DNA of 28,876 nt from an uncultured Alistipes sp. GTDB taxonomy: Bacteria > Bacteroidota > Bacteroidia > Bacteroidales > Rikenellaceae. The stretch is from assembly GCA_900542505.1 (NCBI GenBank), contig UQNV01000028.1, positions 1 through 28,876 of the forward strand. The letters run 5' to 3'. Below are positions 1-7,903 of the stretch, piece by piece. The notes beneath the pieces were generated by a model. That model had not been told where the DNA came from, searched no databases, and was given only the letters and a program-made list of their open reading frames with translations. The position numbers and the translations under genes were made by a program. How positions within the stretch are numbered: position 1 is the stretch's first letter; each line of letters begins with the position of its first letter.

Positions 1-319
<319 letters not shown>

Positions 320-350
320 CCGCAAACAAATCGCAACACAAACAGAATAG

Positions 351-1643
351 ATGGAAAAATTTGAACCTACCTCCTATACGCTCGAGTGCGTGGCCACGGG
401 ACGTGAATTTCCCGACGAGGGCTGGACGCTCGCCGATCCGCAGTGCAAGACGCCGTCGCTCGTGCGCGCACGCTATGCCCGCAGACAGCTCGAAGTGAAA
501 CCCGCCGAGTGGGGCCTCTACCGCTTCTGCGACTGGATGCCCGTGCGTCGCATCCTGAAGGGGTCGTCGGCCCCCGTGACCTACCGCAGCAAGGGGCTGG
601 CCGCACACCTCGGACTGGAGAATCTGTGGATCACCTTCAACGGCTACTATCCGGCTATCGGGGCGACGATGACGACCTGCTCGTTCAAGGAGACCGAGGC
701 CTACACGGTCTGCGGCCGTACGGCCGAGGACGAGCAGCGCGTGCTGGTGGTTGCGTCGGCCGGCAATACGGCCCGCGCCTTCGCCAAGGTCTGCTCCGAC
801 AATAACATCAAGCTGCTGCTGTCTGTACCCTATGACAACATCGGCGCTCTGTGGTTCGAGGAGCCACTGAATCCCTGCGTGAAGCTCATCTCGTGCGAGA
901 AGGGCGGAGACTACTTCGATGCCATCCACCTCTCGAACCTGGCGCTCAAGAGCCCGAAGTTCTATGCCGAGGGCGGCGCGAAGAACATCGCCCGCCGCGA
1001 CGGCATGGCAACGACGGTCCTCTCGGCCGTGACGACCATCGGCCGTATTCCCGACTACTACTTCCAGGCCGTGGGCAGCGGCACGGGAGCCATTGCCGCG
1101 TGGGAGGCCAACCAGCGGCTCATCGAGGACGGTCGTTTCGGCACAAACCTCATGAAGCTGATGGTGGCGCAGAACGCACCGTTCGTCCCGATGTACGACG
1201 CCTGGCGGGCCGATTCGCGCCACATGTTGCCCTATGAAGACGACAAGGCGCGCCGCGATGCCGAAATCATCGACGCCAAGGTGCTCTCGAACCGACGTCC
1301 TCCCTACGGTATTGCCGGCGGTCTTTACGACGCGCTGAAGGCTACCGGCGGCGACATGCTCGTGGCCACCAACGCCCAGGCGCGCAAGGCTCGCCAGCTC
1401 TTCAAGGAGCTCGAGGGCGTCGACATCTATTCGGCGGCGGGCGTTGCGCTTGCATCGCTCATCAAGGAGGTGGCTGCCGGTCGCATCGCCAAGGATGCGG
1501 TCGTCATGCTCAACGTGACGGGCGGCGGCGAGGAGCACTTCCAGGAGGGCAAGGAGCTCTCCTACCTCAAGCCGGCGCACATCTTCCCGCTCGACCCCGA
1601 CCCGTCGGAGGTTATCTCGACGGTGGAGGCGCTGTTCGAATAG
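351..1643 (+). CDS. Cysteate synthase-like PLP enzyme (threonine synthase paralogue)
   Basis: This is a 430-residue fold-type II PLP enzyme. Lys113 in TTCSFKETEAY is the likely Schiff-base lysine, SAGNT (136-140) is the substrate loop, and GSGTG (242-246) is the PLP phosphate loop. It resembles threonine synthases but departs from the usual SFKDRG lysine motif, as cysteate synthases do. The family makes L-cysteate from O-phosphoserine and sulfite. In archaea this feeds coenzyme M synthesis; in Alistipes and relatives cysteate is the head-group precursor of sulfonolipids (capnine/sulfobacin type). The protein should be cytoplasmic, with no signal peptide. It starts at ATG 351, 31 bases after nspC, and ends shortly before a terminator hairpin at 1705-1757. 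No acyltransferase or reductase of the sulfonolipid pathway lies beside it here. A divergent threonine synthase remains the main alternative. Confidence 0.78.
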   Translation: MEKFEPTSYTLECVATGREFPDEGWTLADPQCKTPSLVRARYARRQLEVKPAEWGLYRFCDWMPVRRILKGSSAPVTYRSKGLAAHLGLENLWITFNGYYPAIGATMTTCSFKETEAYTVCGRTAEDEQRVLVVASAGNTARAFAKVCSDNNIKLLLSVPYDNIGALWFEEPLNPCVKLISCEKGGDYFDAIHLSNLALKSPKFYAEGGAKNIARRDGMATTVLSAVTTIGRIPDYYFQAVGSGTGAIAAWEANQRLIEDGRFGTNLMKLMVAQNAPFVPMYDAWRADSRHMLPYEDDKARRDAEIIDAKVLSNRRPPYGIAGGLYDALKATGGDMLVATNAQARKARQLFKELEGVDIYSAAGVALASLIKEVAAGRIAKDAVVMLNVTGGGEEHFQEGKELSYLKPAHIFPLDPDPSEVISTVEALFE

Positions 1644-1675
1644 GCGGGGCAGTTGGGCGTATATGCCCGGCCGAC

Positions 1676-1705
1676 TTGCCGTTTCGGCCGAAAAGAGTAT
1701 CTTTG
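1676..1705 (+). promoter_or_regulatory. Bacteroidetes-type promoter of the TonB receptor
   Basis: TATCTTTG at 1698-1705 matches the -7 consensus TAnnTTTG exactly. A TTGCC at 1676-1680 sits roughly where the -33 box should be, 17 bases upstream, and is a weaker match. The predicted start is near 1711-1713, giving a leader of about 85 bases to ATG 1796. The last base of the -7 box is also the first base of the terminator stem. Confidence 0.65.
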
Positions 1706-1757
1706 CGGCGACCTGGAGCCGGCGGACAGCCGGACCGGCCCGGGTCGCCGCTTTTTT
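1705..1757 (+). terminator. Intrinsic terminator after the cysteate synthase-like gene
   Basis: A 9-bp perfect stem pairs 1705-1713 (GCGGCGACC) with 1743-1751 (GGTCGCCGC), with additional CCGG pairing inside the loop, followed by six T at 1752-1757. It lies about 60 bases after the upstream stop. Transcripts starting at the promoter just upstream would lack most of the 5' arm, so the hairpin should act only on read-through RNA. Confidence 0.75.
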
Positions 1758-1795
1758 ATTTTATCAATCAATTACCAACTCAAATTCGTTACAAG

Positions 1796-3787
1796 ATGAA
1801 TGATTTCCAGATGAACATGACTCCGAAGAGTTGTCGCTGGAGCCGTTGGAGCCGCAACAGCTGGGCTGCTTTTGCGAGTCTCCACCGCTGCGTCAACATC
1901 GGAGTGCTGGCCGTCGGGATGTCCATTCTCTTGCTTGCGACGCAGACGGCCTATGCCCAGCAGTCCGATTCGATTGCCATCTACCGCGAGATGGAAATCG
2001 ACGAGGTGGGCATATCGGGGCGCATAGCCGCCCCGACACCGAATGCCGTGTCGCAAGTCACGCTTTTCGACCGAAAGGAGCAGGGTCAGGCCCCGCTTCA
2101 GACGCTGGAGGACGCCTTGCGCCTCACGCCTTCGGTCGACATCCGGGAGCGTGGAAGCAAGGGAATTCAGGCGGACATCTCCGTTCGGGGAGGGTCTTTC
2201 GACCAAACCATGGTGATGCTCAACGGCATCGATTTTACGGACGCCCGCACGGGCCATCAATCCCATTCGCTGCCCGTCGACATTGACTGTGTCTCGGGAG
2301 TCGAACTCGTCGAGGGGGTTCCGGGTGTAGGCGCCTATGCCGGAGCGGTCAATATCCGCACGGCTCCGCTTATGCCTGATTACCTTCGTTTCGAGGGCTC
2401 GGGCGGTCAGTACGGCTACGCCTACGGCAACATCTCCGCGGCGGCCACCCGCGAGCGGCTGACGCTCTTCACGGCGGCTTCGTACCGGCGTAGCGACGGC
2501 TACATGCACAATACCGATTTTACCAATTACAATGCTTTCCTGCGGGCTACCTATGAAGCCCGGCGTGTCGGCAATTTCGAATTCCAGGCCGGTTATCAGG
2601 ACCGCGCCTTTGGTTCGAACGGTTTCTATGCGGCCTATAATCCAGACCAATGGGAACATACTTCGACGGCGCTGGCCTCGCTGCGCTGGAGTGTGCCCCT
2701 CGGTCGTTTCACGCTGGGAAGTTCAGCAAGCTACCGCAAGAACTTTGACCGTTACGACTGGACTCGTGGTACTGCGCTCAACCGTCACAATACGGATAAT
2801 GTCGGTGCACGGCTGTGGGCAGACTTTAGCTGGCTGGCCGGTACGACCTCGTTGGGCGGCGACTATACGTTCAATCACATCTACAGTACGAATCTCGGTG
2901 AGGAACTGGACCGTCCGCACGGCATCTACACTCATGCCAAGGCGCGCCACGTCGGCAACATCTGGCTGCGTCACGTCAAGCAGTGGCGCCGTTGGGAGGC
3001 TGCCGCCTCGGGCGGCGTGAGCCTGACGCCCTACGGCACCTCGGCGCTGTGGAACGTTTCGGCCGACTACCGTCCCGTCGAGGGGCTGCACGTCGGGGCG
3101 GGCATCGCGCAGTCGATGCGTCTGCCTACCTTCACGGACCTCTACTACTCGTCGCCGGCACAAATCAACAACCTCGACCTCACGCCCGAGCATGCAATCA
3201 CCTACCGCCTCGGTGCCGACTACACGCGTTCGCGCTGGCATGTGGCGCTGCAGGGCTACTACCGCGCCGGGCGCGACATCATCGACTGGGTGCTGCGCGA
3301 GGATATGGGCGGCAAGTGGCACTCCGAACAGAGCAACAGCCTGTCGACCTTCGGCGTCGAGCTCTCGGGCGGTTATCGTTCGGAGCAGGGCTTCCTGCGG
3401 CGCGCCACGCTGCTTTATGCCTACGTCACCACCAGCCAGGATGACCGGCTCGTCACCAAGAATGCGATGGACTACATGCGCCACAAGGCGGCACTCAACG
3501 TCGAGGTGCGCTTCCTTCGTCGTTTCTCGCTGTCGTTGACCGGCGCATTCTACGACCGCAATGGAACCTATGCCTATTATCCCGTAGTGGGCGATTCTTC
3601 GGTGTCGGAGATGCGCAGCTTCGACCCTTACTTCCTCCTCGACGGACGCCTGTCGTGGGAGAAGGGTATCTGCCGTCTCTATGTCGATGCGACGAACATC
3701 ACCGACACCGACTACTGCGAGATGGGCGGTATCCGACGTCCCGGTGCATGGGTAACGGGCGGCATCGTGCTCACCATCGGCCGATAG
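1796..3787 (+). CDS. TonB-dependent outer-membrane receptor
   Basis: This 663-residue protein has a signal peptide with a long n-region: hydrophobic core about residues 34-49, likely cleavage after AYA at 52-54. A plug domain follows (about 75-185: TLFDRKE, LEDALRLTPSVDIRERG, DISVRGGSFDQTMVMLNGI, SGVELVEGVPGVGAYAGAVNIRT). The rest, to residue 663, is a beta-barrel rich in alternating aromatics. It should import a ligand across the outer membrane using TonB energy. There is no N-terminal carboxypeptidase-like domain and no SusD partner, so it is not a typical SusC; its size fits siderophore or cobalamin receptors, but the substrate is unknown. It ends in TIGR rather than the usual terminal aromatic. 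ATG 1796 is chosen because earlier in-frame codons lie inside the promoter and terminator; ATG 1811 or 1919 would also keep the signal core. It appears monocistronic. Confidence 0.88.
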   Translation: MNDFQMNMTPKSCRWSRWSRNSWAAFASLHRCVNIGVLAVGMSILLLATQTAYAQQSDSIAIYREMEIDEVGISGRIAAPTPNAVSQVTLFDRKEQGQAPLQTLEDALRLTPSVDIRERGSKGIQADISVRGGSFDQTMVMLNGIDFTDARTGHQSHSLPVDIDCVSGVELVEGVPGVGAYAGAVNIRTAPLMPDYLRFEGSGGQYGYAYGNISAAATRERLTLFTAASYRRSDGYMHNTDFTNYNAFLRATYEARRVGNFEFQAGYQDRAFGSNGFYAAYNPDQWEHTSTALASLRWSVPLGRFTLGSSASYRKNFDRYDWTRGTALNRHNTDNVGARLWADFSWLAGTTSLGGDYTFNHIYSTNLGEELDRPHGIYTHAKARHVGNIWLRHVKQWRRWEAAASGGVSLTPYGTSALWNVSADYRPVEGLHVGAGIAQSMRLPTFTDLYYSSPAQINNLDLTPEHAITYRLGADYTRSRWHVALQGYYRAGRDIIDWVLREDMGGKWHSEQSNSLSTFGVELSGGYRSEQGFLRRATLLYAYVTTSQDDRLVTKNAMDYMRHKAALNVEVRFLRRFSLSLTGAFYDRNGTYAYYPVVGDSSVSEMRSFDPYFLLDGRLSWEKGICRLYVDATNITDTDYCEMGGIRRPGAWVTGGIVLTIGR

Positions 3788-3811
3788 ACGGCCGGTCCGG
3801 CTGTAGAAATC

Positions 3812-3844
3812 AAGGGGGCTTCGCTGCGGCGGAGCCCCTTTTGC
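3812..3844 (+). terminator. Intrinsic terminator of the TonB receptor gene
   Basis: An AAGGGGGCT arm (3812-3820) pairs with AGCCCCTT (3833-3840) with one bulged G, around a 12-base loop, and runs into TTTTG. It starts 25 bases after the receptor stop. The rest of the 3788-4079 gap holds the hut promoter and nothing else I recognise. Confidence 0.75.
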
Positions 3845-4017
3845 TTTGCGGGAGCGGGAGCGGCGGCCGGCGACGGACGTGGTGCATGACGGCCGGCGGA
3901 CAGTAGACGAAAGCGGCGAGGCCTTCGGCGCTAAACGGCCGCAATGTGTCGTTCCTTCGCCGAAAAGCTCCCCGCAACTTTGCGTTTCTAAGTTTAAAGC
4001 GCTTTTTTGCTTACGGA

Positions 4018-4051
4018 TTTGCAAATGTTCGCCGAATTTTTCTTACCTTTG
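4018..4051 (+). promoter_or_regulatory. Promoter of the histidine-utilisation operon
   Basis: TTTG at 4018-4021 and TACCTTTG at 4044-4051 form a Bacteroidetes sigma-type promoter with a slightly long 22-base spacer. Transcription would start near 4058, leaving about 20 bases of leader before ATG 4080. No obvious long inverted repeat for a HutC-type repressor is visible beside it. Confidence 0.6.
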
Positions 4052-4079
4052 GTTAGAGATAATCCTAAAATTTCCGAAT

Positions 4080-5780
4080 ATGCAGAAACGTATCGTAGAA
4101 TGCGTTCCCAATTTCAGCGAGGGACGCGACAAGGCTGTAATTCACGAGATTACCTCGGCCATCGAGGCGGTCGAAGGGGTCAAGCTGCTCGACGTGGACC
4201 CCGGCGAGGCGACCAACCGTACGGTGGTGACCTTCGTCGGCGAGCCCGAAGCCGTGCTCGAGGCTGCCTTTGCCGGTGTGAAACGCGCCTCGGAACTTAT
4301 CGACATGCGCAATCACCACGGCGCCCATCCGCGCATGGGCGCCACCGACGTGCTGCCGCTCATCCCCATTGCGGGCATCACGCTCGAGGAGTGTGCCGAG
4401 CTGTCGCGCGGACTGGCGCGCCGCATTGCCGACGAGCTGCATATTCCGACCTACTGCTACGAGGCTGCCGCCCTGAAACCCGAGCGGAAGAACCTGGCCG
4501 TCTGCCGTGCCGGCGAGTATGAGGCGCTGCCCGAGAAGCTGGCCCACGAAGAGTCGGCTCCCGACTTCGGCGCCCGTCCCTTCGACGAGGGCGTGGCCCG
4601 TACGGGTGCGACGACGGTCGGCGCCCGCGACTTCCTCATCGCCGTCAACTTCAACCTCAATACCACCTCGACGCGCCGTGCCAACGCCATCGCGTTCGAC
4701 GTGCGCGAAAAGGGTCGTCCCGTCCGCGAGGGCGGTTCGCCCGTGGGCAAGCCGCTCAAGGACGAGCATGGCAATACGCTCATGCAGCCCGGCACGCTCA
4801 AGGCGACGAAGGCCATCGGCTGGTTCATCGAAGAGTACGGCATCGCCCAGGTTTCGATGAACATCACCGACATCTCGGTCACGCCGCTCCACGTAGCTTT
4901 CGACGAGGTATGCCGCAAGGCCGATGCCCGCGGCGTTCGAGTCACCGGCACCGAGATTGTCGGCCTGGTGCCCAAGCGCGCGCTGGTCGAGGCCGGCAAG
5001 TACTTCCTGCGCAAGCAGCAGCGCTCGACGGGTATCTCGGAGCGTGAAATCATCCGCATCGCCATCAAGTCGATGGGGCTCGACGACCTGAAGCCCTTCA
5101 ATCCCGACGAGAAGGTCATCGAATATCTGCTCGAGGCCGACAACCGCACCAAACGTCTTGTCGACATGACCTGCACGGGCTTCGCCGAGGAGACCGCCAG
5201 CGAATCGCCGGCTCCGGGCGGCGGCTCCATTTCGGCCTACATGGGTGCTCTGGGCGCCGCTCTGGGTACGATGGTGGCCAACCTCTCGGCCCACAAGGCG
5301 GGCTGGGACGCCCGCTGGGAGGAGTTCTCCAACTGGGCCGACAAGGGGCAGGAGGTGATGAACGAACTGCTGCATCTGGTCGACGAGGATACGGCCGCCT
5401 TCAACCGCATCATGGCCGTCTTTGCCATGCCCAAGTCGACCGACGAGGAGAAGGCTGCCCGCAGCGCCGCGCTGCAGGAGGCGACGCTCTATGCCACCGA
5501 GGTGCCGCTGCGTACGATGAAGGCCTCGTCGCGCGTCTTCGAGATTGTGCGTGCGATGGCCGAGACGGGCAACCCCAACTCGGTGTCGGATGCCGGCGTA
5601 GGCGCTCTGGCTGCCCGCAGCGCCGTGATGGGAGCCTGTCTCAACGTGAAAATCAACGCCGCCGGACTCAAGGACCGCACCGTGGCCGACCGCCTCATCA
5701 TGGAGGCCGACATGCTGGCAGCCGAGGCCTGCTGCCTCGAGGCGGAGGTGCTCGCCATTGTGGAACAGAAGATAAAATAG
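4080..5780 (+). CDS. ftcD: Glutamate formimidoyltransferase / formimidoyl-THF cyclodeaminase (bifunctional)
   Basis: This 566-residue cytoplasmic protein fuses two enzymes. The N-terminal formimidoyltransferase part (about 1-330) starts RIVECVPNFSEGRD and carries the GAHPRMGATD motif, whose His83 corresponds to the catalytic histidine of the family. The C-terminal cyclodeaminase part (about 355-566) begins near DMTCTGF and has the APGGGSIS loop around 378-385. It moves the formimino group from formiminoglutamate to tetrahydrofolate, releasing glutamate, then deaminates the product to 5,10-methenyl-THF and ammonia. Length matches the fused vertebrate-type enzyme (about 540 residues) rather than separate bacterial subunits. 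ATG 4080 is chosen because the frame upstream runs through the promoter at 4018-4051. It is first in the operon although it catalyses the last pathway steps; hutU starts 9 bases after its stop. Confidence 0.96.
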   Translation: MQKRIVECVPNFSEGRDKAVIHEITSAIEAVEGVKLLDVDPGEATNRTVVTFVGEPEAVLEAAFAGVKRASELIDMRNHHGAHPRMGATDVLPLIPIAGITLEECAELSRGLARRIADELHIPTYCYEAAALKPERKNLAVCRAGEYEALPEKLAHEESAPDFGARPFDEGVARTGATTVGARDFLIAVNFNLNTTSTRRANAIAFDVREKGRPVREGGSPVGKPLKDEHGNTLMQPGTLKATKAIGWFIEEYGIAQVSMNITDISVTPLHVAFDEVCRKADARGVRVTGTEIVGLVPKRALVEAGKYFLRKQQRSTGISEREIIRIAIKSMGLDDLKPFNPDEKVIEYLLEADNRTKRLVDMTCTGFAEETASESPAPGGGSISAYMGALGAALGTMVANLSAHKAGWDARWEEFSNWADKGQEVMNELLHLVDEDTAAFNRIMAVFAMPKSTDEEKAARSAALQEATLYATEVPLRTMKASSRVFEIVRAMAETGNPNSVSDAGVGALAARSAVMGACLNVKINAAGLKDRTVADRLIMEADMLAAEACCLEAEVLAIVEQKIK

Positions 5781-5789
5781 CCGAACGAT

Positions 5790-7805
5790 ATGACACTGCA
5801 AGAATTTCAGAACGACATCCGGGCCGGTATTCCCGACCGACTGCCCGCACCGAAACCCTATGACAAGCAAATCAACCATGCGCCGAAGCGCAAGGAGATT
5901 CTGACGCCCGAGGAGCGTGTGCTTGCCATCCGCAACGCCCTGCGTTACTTCCCCGCCAAGCACCATGCCGTGCTGGCCAAGGAGTTTGCCGAGGAGCTGC
6001 GCAAGTACGGCCGCATCTACATGTACCGGCTGCGCCCCGACTACGAGATGTATGCCCGTCCCATCGACGAGTATCCTGCCCGCTGCCGTCAGGCTGCCGC
6101 CATCATGATGATGATTCAGAACAACCTGGACAAGGCCGTGGCGCAACATCCCCACGAGCTGATTACCTACGGCGGCAACGGCGCCGTATTCCAGAACTGG
6201 GCGCAGTACCGTCTGGCGATGAAGTACCTCTCGGAGATGACCGACCACCAGACGCTGGTCATGTACTCGGGCCATCCGCTGGGACTCTTCCCCTCGCATC
6301 CCGATGCTCCGCGCGTGATTGTGACCAACGGCATGGTGGTGCCCAACTACTCGAAACCCGACGACTGGGAGCGTTTCAACGCGCTGGGCGTCTCGCAGTA
6401 CGGTCAGATGACCGCCGGCTCCTATATGTATATCGGTCCTCAGGGAATCGTCCACGGTACGACCATCACCATCATGAACGCCGCCCGCAAGCGGTTCAAT
6501 GCCGAGCGCAAGGATGCCCGCGGCATGCTCTTCGTCTCGTCGGGTCTGGGCGGCATGTCGGGTGCCCAGCCCAAGGCGGGCAATATCTCGGGCGTGGTGT
6601 CGGTTGTGGCCGAAATCAACCCCAAGGCAGCGCAGAAGCGCTACGAGCAGGGCTGGGTCGATGAATTGCACGATTCGCTGGACGAACTGCTGCCCCGCAT
6701 CCGCCGCGCCGTGGCCGACCGCGAGGTCGTCTCGCTGGCCTATGTGGGCAACATCGTGGACCTGTGGGAGCGCCTGGCCGCCGAGGACATTACGGTGGAC
6801 CTGGGCTCGGACCAGACCTCGCTGCACAACCCCTGGGCCGGTGGATACTATCCCGTGGGGCTGAGCTACGATGCCTCGAACAAGATGATGGCCGAGGAGC
6901 CGACGCGCTTCCGCGAATGCGTTCAGGAGTCGCTGCGCCGCCAGGTCGACGCCATCAACAAGCTGACGGCCCGCGGCATGTACTTCTTCGACTACGGCAA
7001 CGCCTTCCTGCTGGAGGCTTCGCGCGCCGGCGCCGCCGTCAACGGCGAGGGCGGCCGCTTCCGCTATCCCTCCTACGTGCAGGACATCATGGGCCCGATG
7101 TTCTTCGACTACGGCTTCGGCCCCTTCCGCTGGGTCTGCACCTCGGGCAAGGCCGAGGACCTCGAGACGACCGACCGCATTGCGGCCGAAGTGCTTGAGC
7201 GGATTCGCCAGACGGCGCCCGACGAGATTGCCGGACAGCTCGACGACAACATCCACTGGATTCGCGAGGCGGGCCGCAACAAGCTGGTCGTAGGCTCGCA
7301 GGCGCGTATCCTCTATGCCGACTGCCAGGGCCGCACCGAAATCGCGCTGGCCTTCAACCGCGCCATTGCCGAAGGGCGCCTCTCGGCTCCCGTCGTGCTG
7401 GGCCGCGACCACCACGACGTCTCGGGTACCGACTCGCCTTACCGCGAGACCTCGAATATCTATGACGGCTCGTCGCGTACGGCCGACATGGCGGTGCAGA
7501 ACGTCATCGGCGACTCGTTCCGCGGCGCCACGTGGGTGTCCATCCACAACGGCGGCGGCGTTGGCTGGGGCGAAGTCATCAACGGCGGCTTCGGCATGGT
7601 CATCGACGGTACGGAGGATTCCGAGCGTCACATCCGCGAGATGCTCTTCTGGGATGTCAACAACGGCATCGCCCGACGCAGCTGGGCCCGCAACGAGGGC
7701 GCCATGTCGGCCATCCGCCGCGAGATGGAGCGTACGCCGGGTCTGCAGGTGACGATGCCCAACCTGGCCGACGAAGAGCTTATCCGCAGCGTGTTGAAGG
7801 AGTAA
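5790..7805 (+). CDS. hutU: Urocanate hydratase (long form)
   Basis: The 671-residue cytoplasmic enzyme converts urocanate to 4-imidazolone-5-propionate using tightly bound NAD+ as an electrophile. Visible family motifs are YGGNGAVFQNW (127-137), YSGHPLGLFPS, SGLGGMSGAQPKA (nucleotide-binding glycine-rich segment), LGSDQTSLHNPW, YGNAFLLEA, GPFRWVCTSG with Cys450, and the C-terminal HNGGGVGWGEVINGGFG. The length is that of the eukaryotic-type enzyme (about 676 residues) rather than the roughly 555 residues of Pseudomonas and Bacillus HutU; this long form is usual in Bacteroidetes, from memory. It starts at ATG 5790, 9 bases after ftcD, so co-transcription is near certain. A 98-base gap with a strong hairpin separates it from hutH. 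Confidence 0.96.
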   Translation: MTLQEFQNDIRAGIPDRLPAPKPYDKQINHAPKRKEILTPEERVLAIRNALRYFPAKHHAVLAKEFAEELRKYGRIYMYRLRPDYEMYARPIDEYPARCRQAAAIMMMIQNNLDKAVAQHPHELITYGGNGAVFQNWAQYRLAMKYLSEMTDHQTLVMYSGHPLGLFPSHPDAPRVIVTNGMVVPNYSKPDDWERFNALGVSQYGQMTAGSYMYIGPQGIVHGTTITIMNAARKRFNAERKDARGMLFVSSGLGGMSGAQPKAGNISGVVSVVAEINPKAAQKRYEQGWVDELHDSLDELLPRIRRAVADREVVSLAYVGNIVDLWERLAAEDITVDLGSDQTSLHNPWAGGYYPVGLSYDASNKMMAEEPTRFRECVQESLRRQVDAINKLTARGMYFFDYGNAFLLEASRAGAAVNGEGGRFRYPSYVQDIMGPMFFDYGFGPFRWVCTSGKAEDLETTDRIAAEVLERIRQTAPDEIAGQLDDNIHWIREAGRNKLVVGSQARILYADCQGRTEIALAFNRAIAEGRLSAPVVLGRDHHDVSGTDSPYRETSNIYDGSSRTADMAVQNVIGDSFRGATWVSIHNGGGVGWGEVINGGFGMVIDGTEDSERHIREMLFWDVNNGIARRSWARNEGAMSAIRREMERTPGLQVTMPNLADEELIRSVLKE

Positions 7806-7832
7806 CAACCGTCGCGAACAACCCTCGGACGC

Positions 7833-7862
7833 AGCCGGGGCGGGAGTCGGCCCGCTCCGGCT
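7833..7862 (+). promoter_or_regulatory. Strong intercistronic hairpin between hutU and hutH
   Basis: AGCCGGGGCGGG (7833-7844) pairs with CCCGCTCCGGCT (7851-7862): 12 bp with one G-U, loop of six bases. There is no T-run afterwards, so it is not a standard terminator. It is followed by the perfect palindrome GTTCCGGAAC (7865-7874) just before the possible ATG 7877. It could protect the upstream RNA 3' end or set relative hutU/hutH expression. Confidence 0.6.
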
Positions 7863-7903
7863 CCGTTCCGGAACATATGAACCTACAAAACGAACATACA
7901 ACC

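Noticed and set aside
351..1643. Annotation as ordinary threonine synthase
   Set aside because: The lysine-motif region SFKETEAY and overall sequence fit the cysteate synthase branch better. It is kept as the stated alternative.
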